A DNA stretch of 64,000 nt from NCBI GenBank assembly GCA_964017155.1, contig OZ024856.1, positions 12,312,625 through 12,376,624 of the forward strand, read 5' to 3'. The position numbers were made by a program, and so were the translations under genes. Shown in pieces: positions 47,401 to 60,265 of the stretch. The notes beneath the pieces were generated by a model. The model did not search any database. It was not told the DNA's origin and worked only from the letters and a program-made list of their open reading frames with translations. Position 1 is the first letter of the stretch; every line of letters starts with the position of its first letter. The DNA is from Oasisia sp. SBJ-2009 (Eukaryota > Annelida > Polychaeta > Sabellida > Siboglinidae).

Positions 47401-50400
47401 CTTAAATGTGTTGGAAAATCTATGAAATGTATGCTGGCTGTAAACAACACCCGCATTCAAACGGGTGCATTTTTATTGGCTGTTTTAATTATTTCTTACA
47501 TTGGTGTCCCTGGTCCTGTTGGGTACTTTATTGCAGGACTATTGTCTTGACATAACGGTTTGCACTGTTTGAGATAAGTAATACAGAGATTCCTGTAATT
47601 TCACTAAAACAGTTGTGTGTTCTATTGAATTATAATGTTATCAAACTTGCTTGTAAACTTGCCTCAGGTACCAGATACCCTCGCTTTGACCCGACTGCCT
47701 ACATACGGGAAAAGGAACGACTAAGGAAAGAAGCAGACTCCAAAGGGTATGTTTTATTTTTATCTTTATTTGTATTTTTCTGTGGGTCCCTTGCTTTTAA
47801 AGTTTGTGTTCTGTATATATTCATTCCAGATGAATGGTTAGAAACCGCTGATGCTTTCCAAAGTCAAGATAATTTTTCGTAGTTTTTTGCTAATGTTTTC
47901 AATAGCAATATGAAACATTATAAATTGCTAATGAGAAGGATAAGTAAAACAAAACCTAAATTTGAACCCATGATGGAAAAGAAAATTGGGAAGGCCAAAA
48001 ACAGTTGCATACAATCAATAGGAGAAGAAATTCATCCTTGTAAGCCAGGGTTCATTGCGCTGATCATCTACACAAATCGTGGAAGTGATTGGAGAAAACT
48101 ATAAATTATAGCAGTTGACTTTGCCAGTCACTACTGTGCCAGCCGTATACGGTGTATTTTTGTTCTTGTATATGTTGCATTTCGAAATAAAGTTACTCTA
48201 CTACTCCATGTTGATGATTTCATTGGTTGACCTCAACAAAGCATTTTTTTAAATGGGATGTGCCAGGGGTAAGTCAAAGCTGGTATTTTTGTAATCAGTT
48301 GCTGCAAACCCTGGCACTCGAGAATGGGAAACTGTGCTGTTTGGTAAGCTGGAGAGAAAAGAAGAATCTTTTCCTTCCCCTGACATGGACACAACATGGA
48401 AGGGACCAGTGGCTCACAGTGTCTCTCTAAACAAAGTGGGGTGAACAAAGGTACCCAACTTTCAGAACTGGGGTCAATGGTAGGATTTGATCCTCAGCCC
48501 ACTTCATCACCTGTGACCAAAAGAGGGCCGAGTGAACAAGATAACCTGTCCTCATACATGCCTAATTGTGATTCCTTGTTTGTTGTTGCAGGAGACACCA
48601 ACGTGGACGCAGACGGTCCGGCAGCAGAGAAAACCGTAGGCCCCCTACGTCACTAGGTAACATTTTAAAATAATTGGTTTTAATTTTAAATGATATATTA
48701 GATATATAATATATATCGATTTAATTATTACCTTAATGTAATCATTTCTAAATAGTTAATTTATTATTTTAAAGGAGAACTTTAATATAATTTATTTATT
48801 GAGAACCGTATGCCCCCACGTCACTGGGTAATATTTTAAAATAATTATTATTTTAAATGATATATTAGATATATAATATTGATTGATTTAATTATTAGCT
48901 TAACGTAATAATTTCTTAATACTTAATTTATTATTTTAAAGGACACCTTAAATATATAATTTATTTATTTGATAAACAAAACAATTTAATGGATGATTTC
49001 TAATTTTATAGTTTCTTCAATTAGGTGATAATATGTGGACGCTGTTTTGCAGGCAATGGTCGAGTGTCATCCAGAGCATCTTCTGGTAAGTAGTACATAA
49101 GGCAGAGAATGCAAGTGATTGAAGTGAAGTACACTGTCAATTTAACATGGCAAAAATAGGCTCAACTTGTACCTTACATGACGTGTCACAGTGCTTCAAT
49201 ATTCATATATTACTCAGGTTGGTCAATTTGGAGGATATTATTGAATTGAATTGAAATTTATTTTCAACAACAACAACAACAACTACTACATTATAAATAC
49301 AGTTCATACAATACAAATTGTTGAAAAAAAGGGTAAAAGAAGTACAATACTTATCATGTTTACCCTTATAAATTCTTAACTTCATACATAAAGCATCTGA
49401 ACAGTGCAATAGAATGTACGACAACACTATTTACGTGTAACCATACAACATTTAATAAAAAAAGACATTGTGACATTTGTTGAAAAGAAAAAAACAAACA
49501 AAACTTTTACAACAATAAACAAACTGAATGTTTAATTTTGTTATCTAATTTGTTAGCAAAAAATGGTCTATGACTCTAACACATAATTATTCAACAGTCT
49601 ATTTGTGTAACACTTTTTGAAATGATGAACATTTTTACAACTAATCAGTGAATTATCGAAGGAGTTCCAAAGTTTAACTCCAGTAACAGAAATACACATA
49701 CTTTTTAAGTTAGTACGTATATAGATTTGCTTGAACTTGCATTTATACCTGGATGAATATCGTGAGTCATGTATTCTGAACAATTTTTGTACATTCATTG
49801 GTAATATATAACGATATGCCTTAAACATAATTATAGCAGTTTTTAGCTTTACAAGATCTGGTAATTTAAGAATATGTACATTGTGAAAGAGTAAATTTGT
49901 GTGATCAAGTCTTTTTGCACCACAAGTTAATCTTATAACTCTTTTTTGTAATAAAACTAAACAATGAATATTTGTAGCATATGTGTTACCCCATACTTCA
50001 GCACAATACATAATATAAGGCATGAAAAGAGAATAGTACAAAATATGCATACCATGTTTGTTAATCAAAGAACTGGCTCTATACATAATAGCACAGCATT
50101 TTGACAGTTTAGATCTTACTGATAAAATGTGACTTTTCCAGTTTAATTTGCAATCAATTACTACACCTAAAAATGTTGTGGAATTTACTCTTTTGATTTT
50201 CTCCTTATTTATTCTAACACAAATATCTGCAGTTATTTTGCGATTTCCAAAAATCATGTAATTTGTTTTTGATATATTAAGAGACAATCTATTAACAGAA
50301 AACCATGTCTGCAGTTGTTCTAAACCACCATTTATCAAATGAACAAGTTTATCTAAGTCTCTATCACAACATAATAGATTTGTATCATCAGCAAATAAAA

Positions 50401-53400
50401 TATACTTGAACACTTGTGAGACTTTACAGATGTCATTAATATACATGATAAATAATTTTGGTCCCAAAATGGAACCCTGAGGGACACCACACGTCACATT
50501 TAATATTTCAGAATGACAGCTATTAAAACTGACAAACTGTTTTCTATTTTCTAAATAACTCTGAATCCATTCCTGTGCGACACCACGCAAACCATAGAAA
50601 TGCAGCTTTTTACACAGTATATCATGATCAACAGTATCAAAGGCCTTTTTTAGGTCAATAAATACTCCAACAGTGTATTTATTTTGTTCTAATGAAGTTG
50701 TAATTTCTTCTACCAAATCTAAAAGAGCCTCAGTTGTTGACATGCTAGATCTAAACCCATACTGACTTGAACTGAGTATGTTACATTTATTAAGGAACTT
50801 GTCCAATCTGTTGTTATATAGTTTCTCCAGAATTTTTGAGAATTGTGGTAATAAAGATATTGGCCTGTAATTTGTAAAAATGTGTTTTTCTCCAGACTTA
50901 TATAGTGGAATAACTTTAGCTATTTTCATTTTGTTTGGAAAAACACCTGTTTGAAATGAAACATTACATATATGAGCAAATGGCTTAACTATTTTGGAAA
51001 TTACTTTCTTAAGCAAGCTCATGCTAATGTCACTGAAATCAGTTGATGTTTTGTTTTTACAATTTTGAACAGTTCTGATAATTTCTAGGTCATCAACAGG
51101 ATCTAGAAACATAGTATGTTCAATGTTTTCTTCTAAGTAATCATAAATAGTTGTATCGTTTTTAGGTAAGGGGATATTTTTTGCTAAGTTGGAGCCAACA
51201 TTTGTAAAGAAGTTATTAAATCCATTTGCAATATCATCTTTCTTTGAAATTCTCTTGTTGTTTTTTATAAAGTATTCAGGATATGTTGGCTTATTTTTGC
51301 GTTTATTAATTACTTCATTTAGTATTTTCCAGGTCTCTTTAACATTTGCTTTTTGTTTTTCTAGCAATGAGCTATAATAGTTTTTTTCTGTACTTCTTAA
51401 TATAGATGTTAATTTATTTTTGTATGTTTTGTATTTTTTTTCTGCTTCTGCAGATCTTAGTACAATGAATGCTTTATATAACCTATTTTTCTTCGTACAA
51501 GCACGTTTTAAACCATTGGTGAACCAGGTTTTTTTTCCCTCAAAGCTTTTTTGGGTAACTTTTTCCGCTGGACAGTGTTTGTTAAATATATCCATAAATA
51601 TGTGTAGAAAAGAGTCATATGCTTGATTAACATCATCAGTTTTAAAGACATTTTCCCAGGTTTGTAGAATCAGTTCATTTGAAAATGATGCCATTGTATC
51701 CTCGTTCATTTTTCTGATAAATTGAAATTCTTTTACATTATACCTGCTTATGTTATATTCACAGAGTGCAAATATTGGTAAATGATCACTAATGTCATTG
51801 TACATGATACCACTAGTTAAGTTGAAGCGTAATTCATTTGTGAATATGTTATCTATTAGTGTAGTTGAGTTATCTGTGATCCTGGTAGGCTTATCAATTA
51901 GTGGATAAAGACCTAAACTATACATTGTGTCTAGAAAATGTTTAGTATTATTATGGGTCTCATGTTTTAATAAATCTATGTTATAGTCACCACACACAAA
52001 TATTGTTTTAATAGATTTAACGTCACTTAAGTTACGTTCTAAGTTTTCACAAAATGTATCTATAGGTGATCCTGGTGTTCTATAAATACAACTAACTACA
52101 ACATTTGTGTGGTTTTTTATGGTTAATTCTACAGTAACACATTCAAGAATATTTTCTATTACAAACGATTTACTTTCTGCCAGTGCACCTGATAGTTTCT
52201 TGTTTTGTGTATATAGCAACACCACCCCCTCTTCGGGTACCCCTTGTGATATGAAAGGCATCATAATTGTTTATATTAAAATCACTAATTAAGTTTGGTT
52301 CTATCCATGTTTCAGTTATAGCAATTATATCAAAGTTTATGTTTAGTTCTAAAATGTAGTCTTTAATCTTGTGAAAATTTGTTTTTAGACTTCTGGCATT
52401 AAAATGTATAAACGACAATCCATTTACCCCACCAATTTCCTCATTTAATTGTACGTCAGTGTAATACTTACATTTTGATATGTTATTGTAGAAATTTTTG
52501 TTTGGATCTATGTCATTTCCAAAATTGTGAGGACTGCAGTTTGAGTAATTTAAAGAATTTAAATTAAATTTTGAACATATATCCATTAATTTATAAGTTT
52601 CATAAGTTTCTTCAACAGAAGAATTTTCATATACAAGTTCATTGTCACTAATTTCCTGAAAGGGAAATACTTCACCACCTGATATAGAAAGATATTTATG
52701 CGGTTGATCTGATTTACACAGATTTATGAAAGGGGATCTAGCATATTTGCAATGTGTGCACATCAGGACAAATCTCACAAGCATAGGTACACTGTTAGTC
52801 ACCAGATGCTGTAAATGAAATAGTGTGCTTTAATGCCAGAGCAGCCTATATTAAATTATAGCATTCTACCTAGTACTACCTTTAGAAACAATTCTCAAAT
52901 CCCTGTCGTACATCATATTAACATGGAAATGGGGGTATTCAGTAAGATACATTACCTTTAGGAACGGTTTCCCAAACCCTGTTGTATATCATAGTAACAT
53001 GCAAATGGGGGTATTCAGTAAGAGATATTACCTTTAGAAACAGTTGCCAAAACCATGTACATCATGTTAACATGCAAATGGTGGTATTCAGTAAGTTATG
53101 ATAATTGTGTAGTATGAGATGATATTTTACAGATGATAAGAGTACTTGTTGTGATGTGTTCTGCTGGTATGACCGTGTCCAGTTTTTACTCACCAAACAC
53201 TGTACGTGCTGTGGATATCGTCTGTTGCAGCTGGCAGTGTGAGAAGTCGAACGTCTTCCGTAGACTCACTCAGTGACATTGGTGTGGGATCAGACAGTTC
53301 CCGAAGGAGCGCTCGAAACAGGTCATTGTCACCTTACACATTGTACTCAGACACATAACATCACGGCGAGAAGGTTTATCTTATGAGCCAGACACAACAG

Positions 53401-55823
53401 TTCACATAGATCACAACACTGAGGAAAAGCCAAACTACATTAGCATGGCTGAAAGTGTCTTTTTTACATTTCTTGATAGTTCTCTTTGTCAGTGTATAAA
53501 TATGTCTTAAGCCTTTGTCTGTATTGTTGATTTATATTTAACTCTCTTTACTGAGACTGATTATTGTGTGGACTAGACCAAAACAAACTGCTTCAATTCT
53601 GAACCATTTCCTACTGTTTAGATTCCATGTGGTCTACCCCGTCTGTTGATAATTCCTCAACGTTTCACTTCGATGTACTTATTATCATTTGTTTTGCTTC
53701 CAGAAAAACGAAAAAGCCTGTACTTCAGCCGAGGAAGGCTACAGCGTGGTCCAGCCCAGATGTGGTATGAGTCTTGTTTAATCTCTGTTCCCCATAAATC
53801 TTAGGGTTGAGATTGAAATGAATTTTTTGGGTATATGCAAAATATTAGCCAATTCAAGTCAGTGTGAGTTTTTTTTGGTATCTTGAGGTATGGGTGCTTT
53901 AACTCAACACCAGTGATTTTATGGGATAATTGAATGTCGTAATGAATTTAAGTAAATAAAATAAATAAGAGTATGGATCTCTTATATATACGAACATATC
54001 TCCTATGTATAATCTCTCAAATTTAGAGGTGGTTATAACTGGAAAATATTGGTTAAGACTGAATGTCAGGTTAACTTGGTTACTTCAGTATGAATTAATG
54101 TCATTGTTATACTATAAAAACAACAAACATTGTTCTGCTGATGGTTTACTTTAATTTAAAACACAAGGTTGATCTTTTTCAATTTATATGACAATAATAA
54201 TATGTATTATACATCAGTGTCCTATTGACAAATAATGTATATGTAGTGTGCCGTTGTAATAGAGTTTACCTTTATCTTTTCAGTCGTACAGTAAGCCCAA
54301 GCCGAAGTCGAAAGCCATATATCCTTGCTGAGGCAACATTTGCCATGTTGTGGAAAACCTTGTAACTTAATCATTGTTTGTTTCTGTTCGACGTTTTGTC
54401 ATTTCCTTACTGGGTAGAGCTATTTGCTGGCTGGCAGCGTGGCTGTTAGCATAGTTATGCCATCTTTATTCCAGGTGTAACCTATCTTGCTAATGGTTGT
54501 TTCAAGGTCTTGTTGCAGGGTGTTTCTATACTACCCTCTTCCCTGGGAGGTCTATGGGAGTGATTACGAGAGTGGATTTTCTGTGTGTGATTCATCCTGT
54601 TTAGGGTAACGTTTAACTTATTGCATTTCTCACATATAAAACTATGTGGGTGTTCGTCATCTTGTCTCTTACTCTTGATATCCATGCATATCTACCTCAT
54701 TTGTGTGGGACCGAAATGTTGTAGGCACACTAGTTAGTGGGTAAATTTGCTGTTTTTACATTACATCCAGGGAGCGTACGTTTGTCAATTTATCAATAAG
54801 AATAGTAAACATTAACTTCTATAATGCCAATTCCTCAGGTTTCTTAGCTCAGAGGTCCAGCATACAATAACCGCATTAGGTACAATTGTGAATTTAGTTT
54901 GGTAAGAGTCACCATACCATTAGTGCAAGGGACCATTGAAGATTTGGGATTGGAATGCGATTTCAAAAAAATAAATACAAAAAGGTGGCCATAGTTTCAG
55001 ATGATTTTACAGTGGATTCCAGATTTTTGGTGTAGCTACAGAGACCTTAGCTTCTTAGCTTTAAAATTAGGAATGAAACACGGTTTGGAAACAGATAATC
55101 TATTCATTTTATTTAGTAAAAAATATAAATAATTTATTTGTTCATTCATTTTAATCAGTGTAGCGGTCGGATTGGGAATGGCACAAGTGAAACAGACATG
55201 ATTTAGTTACATACACAACACACGAAAGTGCAAATAATAAAATAATAAAAAAAAAAAGGCTCCCGGGGATATGAGAGTAAATCAGGTGGTTGAGTAGAAA
55301 GGGCAAGGTATGTAATAGTAGTAATACTTAACATGTTTGTTCCTTAACATGCGACACATTAGCGAGTACACCGGAACACAACGAACGCAAGAGAAGACAA
55401 GCGAACAAGGAGAACTACCTCAAAGAGGGTATGACCATCATTTCAGTTAATCGATTTACTAACATTTCAGTTTTGCCAAAATCATTTAGTTTTATGTAAG
55501 TGTATGCATGTGTACAAGATGCTTTTACAGTCAAATGTTAGAAATATTATTGACAGTACACTATACATTATAATGTTCAATCCAAGCTTGTAATGTGGAG
55601 GTTGTACTACAACATAGAACCGGATGTGGAAAGGTTGTCATTCAGAAAGCCATTTCCATGAAAGTCATATTGCTGCTTTGATAGATAGAGGTGGATATTA
55701 TATAGTTTTGCACACTTCTGTGTAGGTGGCGACAGTGACTACTTTGATAGATCGGTGGAAATATCCGAGATAGATGCGCGGTTGAACCGACTCCAAGACT
55801 TTATGAAGACAAACCTCGTCTGA
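41463..55823 (+). CDS. CCDC61: CCDC61 (VFL3) basal-body protein (16 exons, 558 aa)
   Basis: Exons: 41463-41613, 42670-42752, 43266-43426, 43912-44017, 44461-44507, 45528-45744, 45978-46057, 46591-46922, 47668-47746, 48592-48656, 49053-49085, 53231-53321, 53704-53764, 54284-54290, 55363-55428, 55726-55823; sum 1677 nt. CCDC61/VFL3 is a centriole and basal-body protein with an XRCC4/SAS-6-like head and a microtubule-binding coiled coil. Signatures: YIFRGIEYGV and DQWRGKFDTAYIEEVTHKTG in the head, LDLLTYADLESLRNRK, RYLILTYTVEFDRIHYPLPL, then Gln/Lys/Glu-rich coiled coil, an Arg/Ser-rich middle, FDPTAYIREKERLRKE, and the C-terminal EISEIDARLNRLQDFM. The last matches AEIDARLKALQEYM of the human protein (512 aa). 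The 7-nt exon is inferred from phase. An alternative end reads through at 54284 to a stop at 54329. Intron 11 carries an antisense LINE. Confidence 0.95.
46078..46140. repeat. (CCGT)n / (CGTT)n microsatellite
   Basis: CCGT units change to CGTT units in CCDC61 intron 7, 20 bases after the exon 7 donor. Confidence 0.95.
47229..47338. repeat. (TTGTA)n pentanucleotide microsatellite
   Basis: About 22 near-perfect units follow GACAATAAAGTTTTA, which looks like a retroelement 3' end, so the array may have grown from such a tail. It lies in CCDC61 intron 8. Confidence 0.95.
48627..48965. repeat. Tandem duplication (about 174 bp) spanning the CCDC61 exon 10 donor
   Basis: Copy 1 begins inside exon 10 (GAGAAAACCGTAGG...CACTAG, donor GTAACATTTTAAAAT). 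Copy 2 begins at 48801 (GAGAACCGTATGCCCCCACG...CACTGG, then GTAATATTTTAAAAT). The AT-rich intron sequence behind each also matches, including ATGATATATTAGATATATAA. Confidence 0.88.
49228..52810 (-). mobile_element. Near-complete LINE (CR1/jockey-like) in CCDC61 intron 11, antisense
   Basis: The minus strand encodes an apurinic-type endonuclease followed by reverse transcriptase. One frame (52802-52170) carries FIHFNARSL, AITETWIEPN and RRGGGVAIYT. A second (52264-49568, about 890 codons) carries FVCGDYNIDLL, DISDHLPIF, GVPQGSILGPKLF and LFADDTNLL, ending GVKLWNSFDNSL. The two overlap with one frame change near 52205, so the ORF2-type protein is broken once. The 3' end is AT-rich with GTTGTTGTTG and AATTC-repeat tail elements (49230-49285). 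No ORF1 is recognised, and 5' truncation is possible. Confidence 0.9.
49568..52802 (-). pseudogene. LINE endonuclease-reverse transcriptase ORF, one frameshift
   Basis: The protein content of the element above. Endonuclease Asp/His residues (GDYN, SDH) and the RT catalytic F-A-D-D are intact, so the only obvious lesion is the change of frame near 52205, at the R-G-G-G-V motif. Such a single lesion implies a young copy. The host gene is transcribed from the opposite strand. Confidence 0.85.
52877..53098. repeat. Three-copy tandem repeat of about 75-80 bp
   Basis: Each copy runs TACCTTTAG-R-AAC..., then ACATGVAAATGGKGGTATTC and AGTAAG. It lies directly beside the 5' side of the LINE and 130 bp before CCDC61 exon 12. 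Confidence 0.85.
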
Positions 55824-57072
55824 CATCATCAACAAATCACACCAGCCCCAGTCGGATACAGCCGGCCTGAACTAAACATGCCGAACTACAGACAGCTACG
55901 ATTCAGCTTTGGTCTTTTTACAAGACCTTACCCGGAATCACAGAATGAATTTGTACAACTGTGTAGAGTATTTTGTTCTGTGTAATTCACCATGTCAACA
56001 TCAACTATTATAACATGTACAGTTGTATTTTTATTTGTATTTAAGAAAAATTAACCACGGTATGTTTTATAGACAAGACAATCATGCTTTGCCATTGACA
56101 CAAGTCTTACAATTTATTGATTTTTACTGGTATAAATTTAGCATCATATGTATGTTTAACAGCACATTCAATTGACACATTAAATCATTACCAAAGTCCT
56201 TCACTGGAAGATATGGTGATTAATGTTACTTAATTGCCAACACTATTATGTAATGCAGTGTTACATTATTTTACATCACCAAATTATATAATGAGGTGAT
56301 TATACATAACTTCAGCTGATGTAAGTATTTCATCCAGTAAGCATTATTTATTGTATTCCACAGCTTCATTAAATGTAAATATACTGTGTACAGTACAATT
56401 GTATCAGACTTTATTTGTATGGGAATCTTCCTGTTTATCAGCATTTGCCCCTGCAAACCAGAAACATAGTTACAGATATGGCAGGATAGGTTGTTGGTAC
56501 ACCTCAAGTAATACTGACAAAAACTGCTACACCACCTTGTTGGCCATATCAGAGTTGCCATTTACAACCACAAAAATAGCAACCACTAAAGTAGCACGGA
56601 TTTCATAACTCACATTCCAGAACACATTGTTTTATAGTTCCACACATGATTACTGAAGTCCCATTTGACTAATGTGTGTTTGTCAAAGACCAAATCACAG
56701 TCTGAAATCTATGGCTACCATTACAAATTTGTGACACACATTCATATAAGTCAGTGTAACTGTTCGATCTTGACAGTTGATTTACTGTATTCGTAAAACT
56801 GGTTACCCGCGGTACAGCAAACTTAAGTAGCTATATTATGCATACATACAGCCTGTATATGCTACAATCTGTATTTTATTACAACCTTGCAGCAGTTATA
56901 ATATCATCAGTCTGACCGTAACAATAATATTTACAAAAACGTTGCCCGTTATTGCACAACACAGAATTTGCATAGCATAATCATGTAATCTATCTGAAAA
57001 TGACACACACACACGCATTCACACACTTTAATACACACCCTGGCTTAAACATTAATCCTACTAAGTCATTAG
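55824..57072. other. Convergent 3' region of CCDC61 and OPA3
   Basis: Tail-to-tail genes with 1.25 kb between stops. No coding frame with family similarity; small frames at 56271-56608 are unsupported. The 3'-UTRs of both genes are expected here and could overlap. Confidence 0.55.
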
Positions 57073-60000
57073 TCACACAATCTCAATGCCGAGCTGTTTA
57101 TTCTTTTTCTCCACACGTAGAACCAAACCAGACTTTTTATCGGTTATCGTTTCTGGGATTTCCGAGTTACTGATCTCCAGCATGTGTTTGATCTGTTTGA
57201 TCTGACTGCTCTGTTCCGTGATCTGTCCCTGCAGTCTCACAATCACCTCCTCCAACTCCGTCAGTCGGTCGTTTTGTGTCTCCTCTTTCATGATTTCCTT
57301 GCGACACTGCCGTCTGTACTCAAAGTACAGCGTCGCCGTGGCAACCACAAACACAATCACTTCTCCCAGCATCTCCGACGCGAGTTCTATTGCTGTGTCT
57401 TCGTCCATCTTCCTCACGTGCACTTTTTTGCCAATTCCGAGTATCCGTAGTTTCACGGTCGCTTCGGCTTTGTGATATACTGCAACCAAACACGTGATAG
57501 TCGTTATTTGTGTCTCACTGCAATAGGGTACATCAAACAAAAAAGGTGCAGGAATTATTTGCGTTGTTCTTTGGGCCATATATACTTATAAATTACCTCT
57601 CATATCTCAGAAACTGTTGACGATCAATTGTTATAGTCTAATTTATTCATTTTATAGTCTCCTATGGTCCTTTAGAACCTAAAAACTGGTAGATTTTTCA
57701 CAAAGAAGCAACATTTTCAAATTGTGCTTGTTTCTGATTAGACTTGTTGCTGCTCTCAGAACAATAGTGACCCCCATCTGGGGGGGTCCATTGAGCCATA
57801 AAAAAACATTTAAAATAGATCAGACTTTAGCACTCTAATTGTAATGCAATAAACATTGGGCATATATGAGCTAGCAGTTATTCTTCAAAACTGAAAGTCA
57901 ATTTAAAATATTATATTATGCAGACTTTACATGCAACACTAGCATGTCACACAAACAAATATTTCCATAAATGTAAGTTAATCCACAGCCTATGGAGTGT
58001 ACATCGCCACTGCTATACACTGTATATTCTACCAGACATTAGCAATTCCATGTTTTGATGTATTACAGGATATGTTTTAAGTAACAGTTTCTCTTTTATT
58101 GCTCAATGACCAGTCAGGAAGTAGCAATATCTTATCTAATTATTATGATGCAATGGATGCCATAACCAGTCGGCCTTTCCATATTACACTTCTTTCTGGT
58201 GATAATACACCCCAATGAACATTGCAATTGCAATTAACAATAATTCTATAAAATCAGAGTATCATATGCAAAAATAATAGTTTTAATTAATCACCGGATT
58301 TTGGGCACATAAAATGTCAAAAAGGCACACAGACTACTTCAGGTGTGCCTGAAGGACACATGCATTTCTTTCTCCAGGTCAATCCGTGGAAAAGTATTAG
58401 TGAAGCTCAAAGCTCCCCGTGGTCATGGGTCCAAATCTTCCCCAACAGTGAAAAAGCAATGCTACTTTAGCCTACGTCAGGTGTGAACAGGCTAATGTGA
58501 TGTATATCATGTGCAAGCAAGTTTATTAATTTGTATTTTATTTTTATCTATTTATTATCTTTTATTACATGTTTTACATTAATTTTACAAAATGTCATAC
58601 TCATTATTTTATAATCAATATTTTATTATCAATATACCATTTATTTTAATAATTATCTTTAGCTAACTTATTTATTTTATTATTTATTACTATTACTTTC
58701 TATACATATTTTAGGTATTTTATTTACCTTAGCAAACTTAATATTATAATTCTACAACACTTGTATATATACTCATGTACAGCACCTCCGAATGGATATT
58801 TCTAGATTTATGGTGCTTTATAAATGTTCTTCTTATTTTAATTATACATGGCGGGATGGAGGGGTCATTTAAAAATGATTGTTACAGATTGTGGCTATAC
58901 GTCCGGATATGGTCGAACAGCCTGGGGGACTATACTTCCAGATACGGACAAATAGCGTAGGTCGGTATTCAGGCTATTTGTCTGGATACAGTTCTCGCGG
59001 GAGTTCAATTCAAATTTGCACAAGCGGCACAATTGAGATGGATGAACTGGCGGTTGGATTTTCAAAGTTTATTAGCAGCTGTTGTGCAATTTAAAAATAG
59101 TAACTTTGTACAGTTTTATAAAGGAGAAAGTATGACAGTTGATGAAGATGTTCTACTGAAGGAATTAAATTATTTATTTCATTATTTAGGACCACAATTT
59201 ATACGTTATTTCTAATTTCCCTTGGTTATCTTAATCATGAATAACTACAAGTAGTTGCGACACCTGGCAAACTTGCAAAGGTATATCGTTTTTGCATAAT
59301 AGCAAATGAAAATTATGTGTTGTTTTAGTCAACGTATTATGCCATATATTTGTTTAAAAAAAAAGGAAATGAACAAGTAAAATAAAACAAGGCTACAAAC
59401 GTGGACATGGCTCCCAGCTGTACCAAGTATATATTATTGGCTAACATGCATTCGTGAGAAGACATTAAAGTACTTCCGGTACAAAGAAGTCAGATTTAAA
59501 CATTTTAATTTGTGTTTTAGAACAATTTAAACATGCCGAGTCGAAGAAATCGCCTCCGTGATTCTGGTGCCGCTGAGAGGCGCCTATAGCTCGCGCCATA
59601 TTTGCAGCGGTGACATCACGTTGTTTACTTCGACTCTGCGTGTTTAAATTGTTCTAAAACACTAATTAAAAACATTAAATCTGACTTCTTTGTACCGGAA
59701 GTGATGTAGTAACACATTGCAAACACATACACATCGATATAAGGTGGGAAAAAACGGTTTTAAAAGGCCGTAATAATTTAGGCCAGCTAAGTATAAGATT
59801 ACCAAATCATGCCATTCATGGTCGATTACCCAAACATGAGCTATTTGTCCTACTCCTACTAAGACTAAGTACTAGGCAAGGCTATTCGACCGTATCTGGC
59901 CAAGGCCTTATTGTTGTTTGTACTCTATTCGCATACTATTTTGCTACTTCATTCGCTCAAAAATTATCATGATTTTGTCAGTCATTGCCACTCTCAGTCT

Positions 60001-60265
60001 GGGACTCAACAGGGTCGAACGTTGTCAGTCGCACTATCACCGAGCGGCCAGTCTGAGTGGCAGTCACCGAGTCGTCAGTGTTTGGCTACTGGCAGTCAAA
60101 TTAAAGGACCGTACAAGAAATCTACTCACGCTGTGCAGGTGGCAATAGTATGTAGTTTCTAAAAAATGCATTGGACTTCGCTCGAGTTTTTATTACTCTA
60201 GCAACTGGCTTACTAATCTGCTTAACAGCCAAGTACACAAGTTTCGCAACCGGGAAAGGAGCCAT
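57073..60265 (-). CDS. OPA3: OPA3 mitochondrial membrane protein (2 exons, 180 aa)
   Basis: Exon 1 is 60265-60130 (donor GTGAGT) and exon 2 is 57479-57073 (acceptor ggttgcag); sum 543 nt. OPA3 is a mitochondrial membrane protein whose human form (179 aa) is mutated in optic atrophy and 3-methylglutaconic aciduria. Signatures: MAPFPVAKLVYLAVKQISKP at the N-terminus, a mitochondrial-type leader; FFRNYILLPPAQ then LYHKAEATVKLRILG across the splice junction; and ELASEMLGEVIVFVVATATL, a conserved Glu-rich segment entering a hydrophobic span (about residues 83-100). A Gln/Glu-rich coiled coil (about 105-145) follows. The two-exon structure with the junction inside PPAQ-LYH is as in human OPA3 as I recall it. 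The intron (2.65 kb) holds a foldback element. The start is the ATG matching the family N-terminus, not the longer frame upstream. Confidence 0.95.
57480..59460. other. OPA3 intron, left part, no recognised gene
   Basis: AT-rich sequence (notably 58500-58760) and a pair of related short stretches around 58890-58975 (GGCTATACGTCCGGATATGG and GGCTATTTGTCTGGATAC). No coding or element signature is clear. Confidence 0.5.
59466..59795. mobile_element. Foldback (palindromic MITE-like) element, copy 2
   Basis: Inverted arms: 59471-59546 (CTTCCGGTACAAAGAAGTCA, TTGTGTTTTAGAACAATTTAA, CGAGTCGAAG) and 59627-59706 in reverse complement. Between them is a GC-rich loop of about 80 bp with GCGCCATATTTGC. 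On the right the arm continues outward to about 59795 (AAACGGTTTTAAAAGGCCG); on the left the outer arm is lost. No coding capacity. Confidence 0.88.

Noticed and set aside
57073..57579. OPA3 as a single-exon gene starting near 57579
   Set aside because: The first 33 codons do not match the family; an acceptor at 57480-57482 and a matching exon at 60130-60265 give the full OPA3 sequence.
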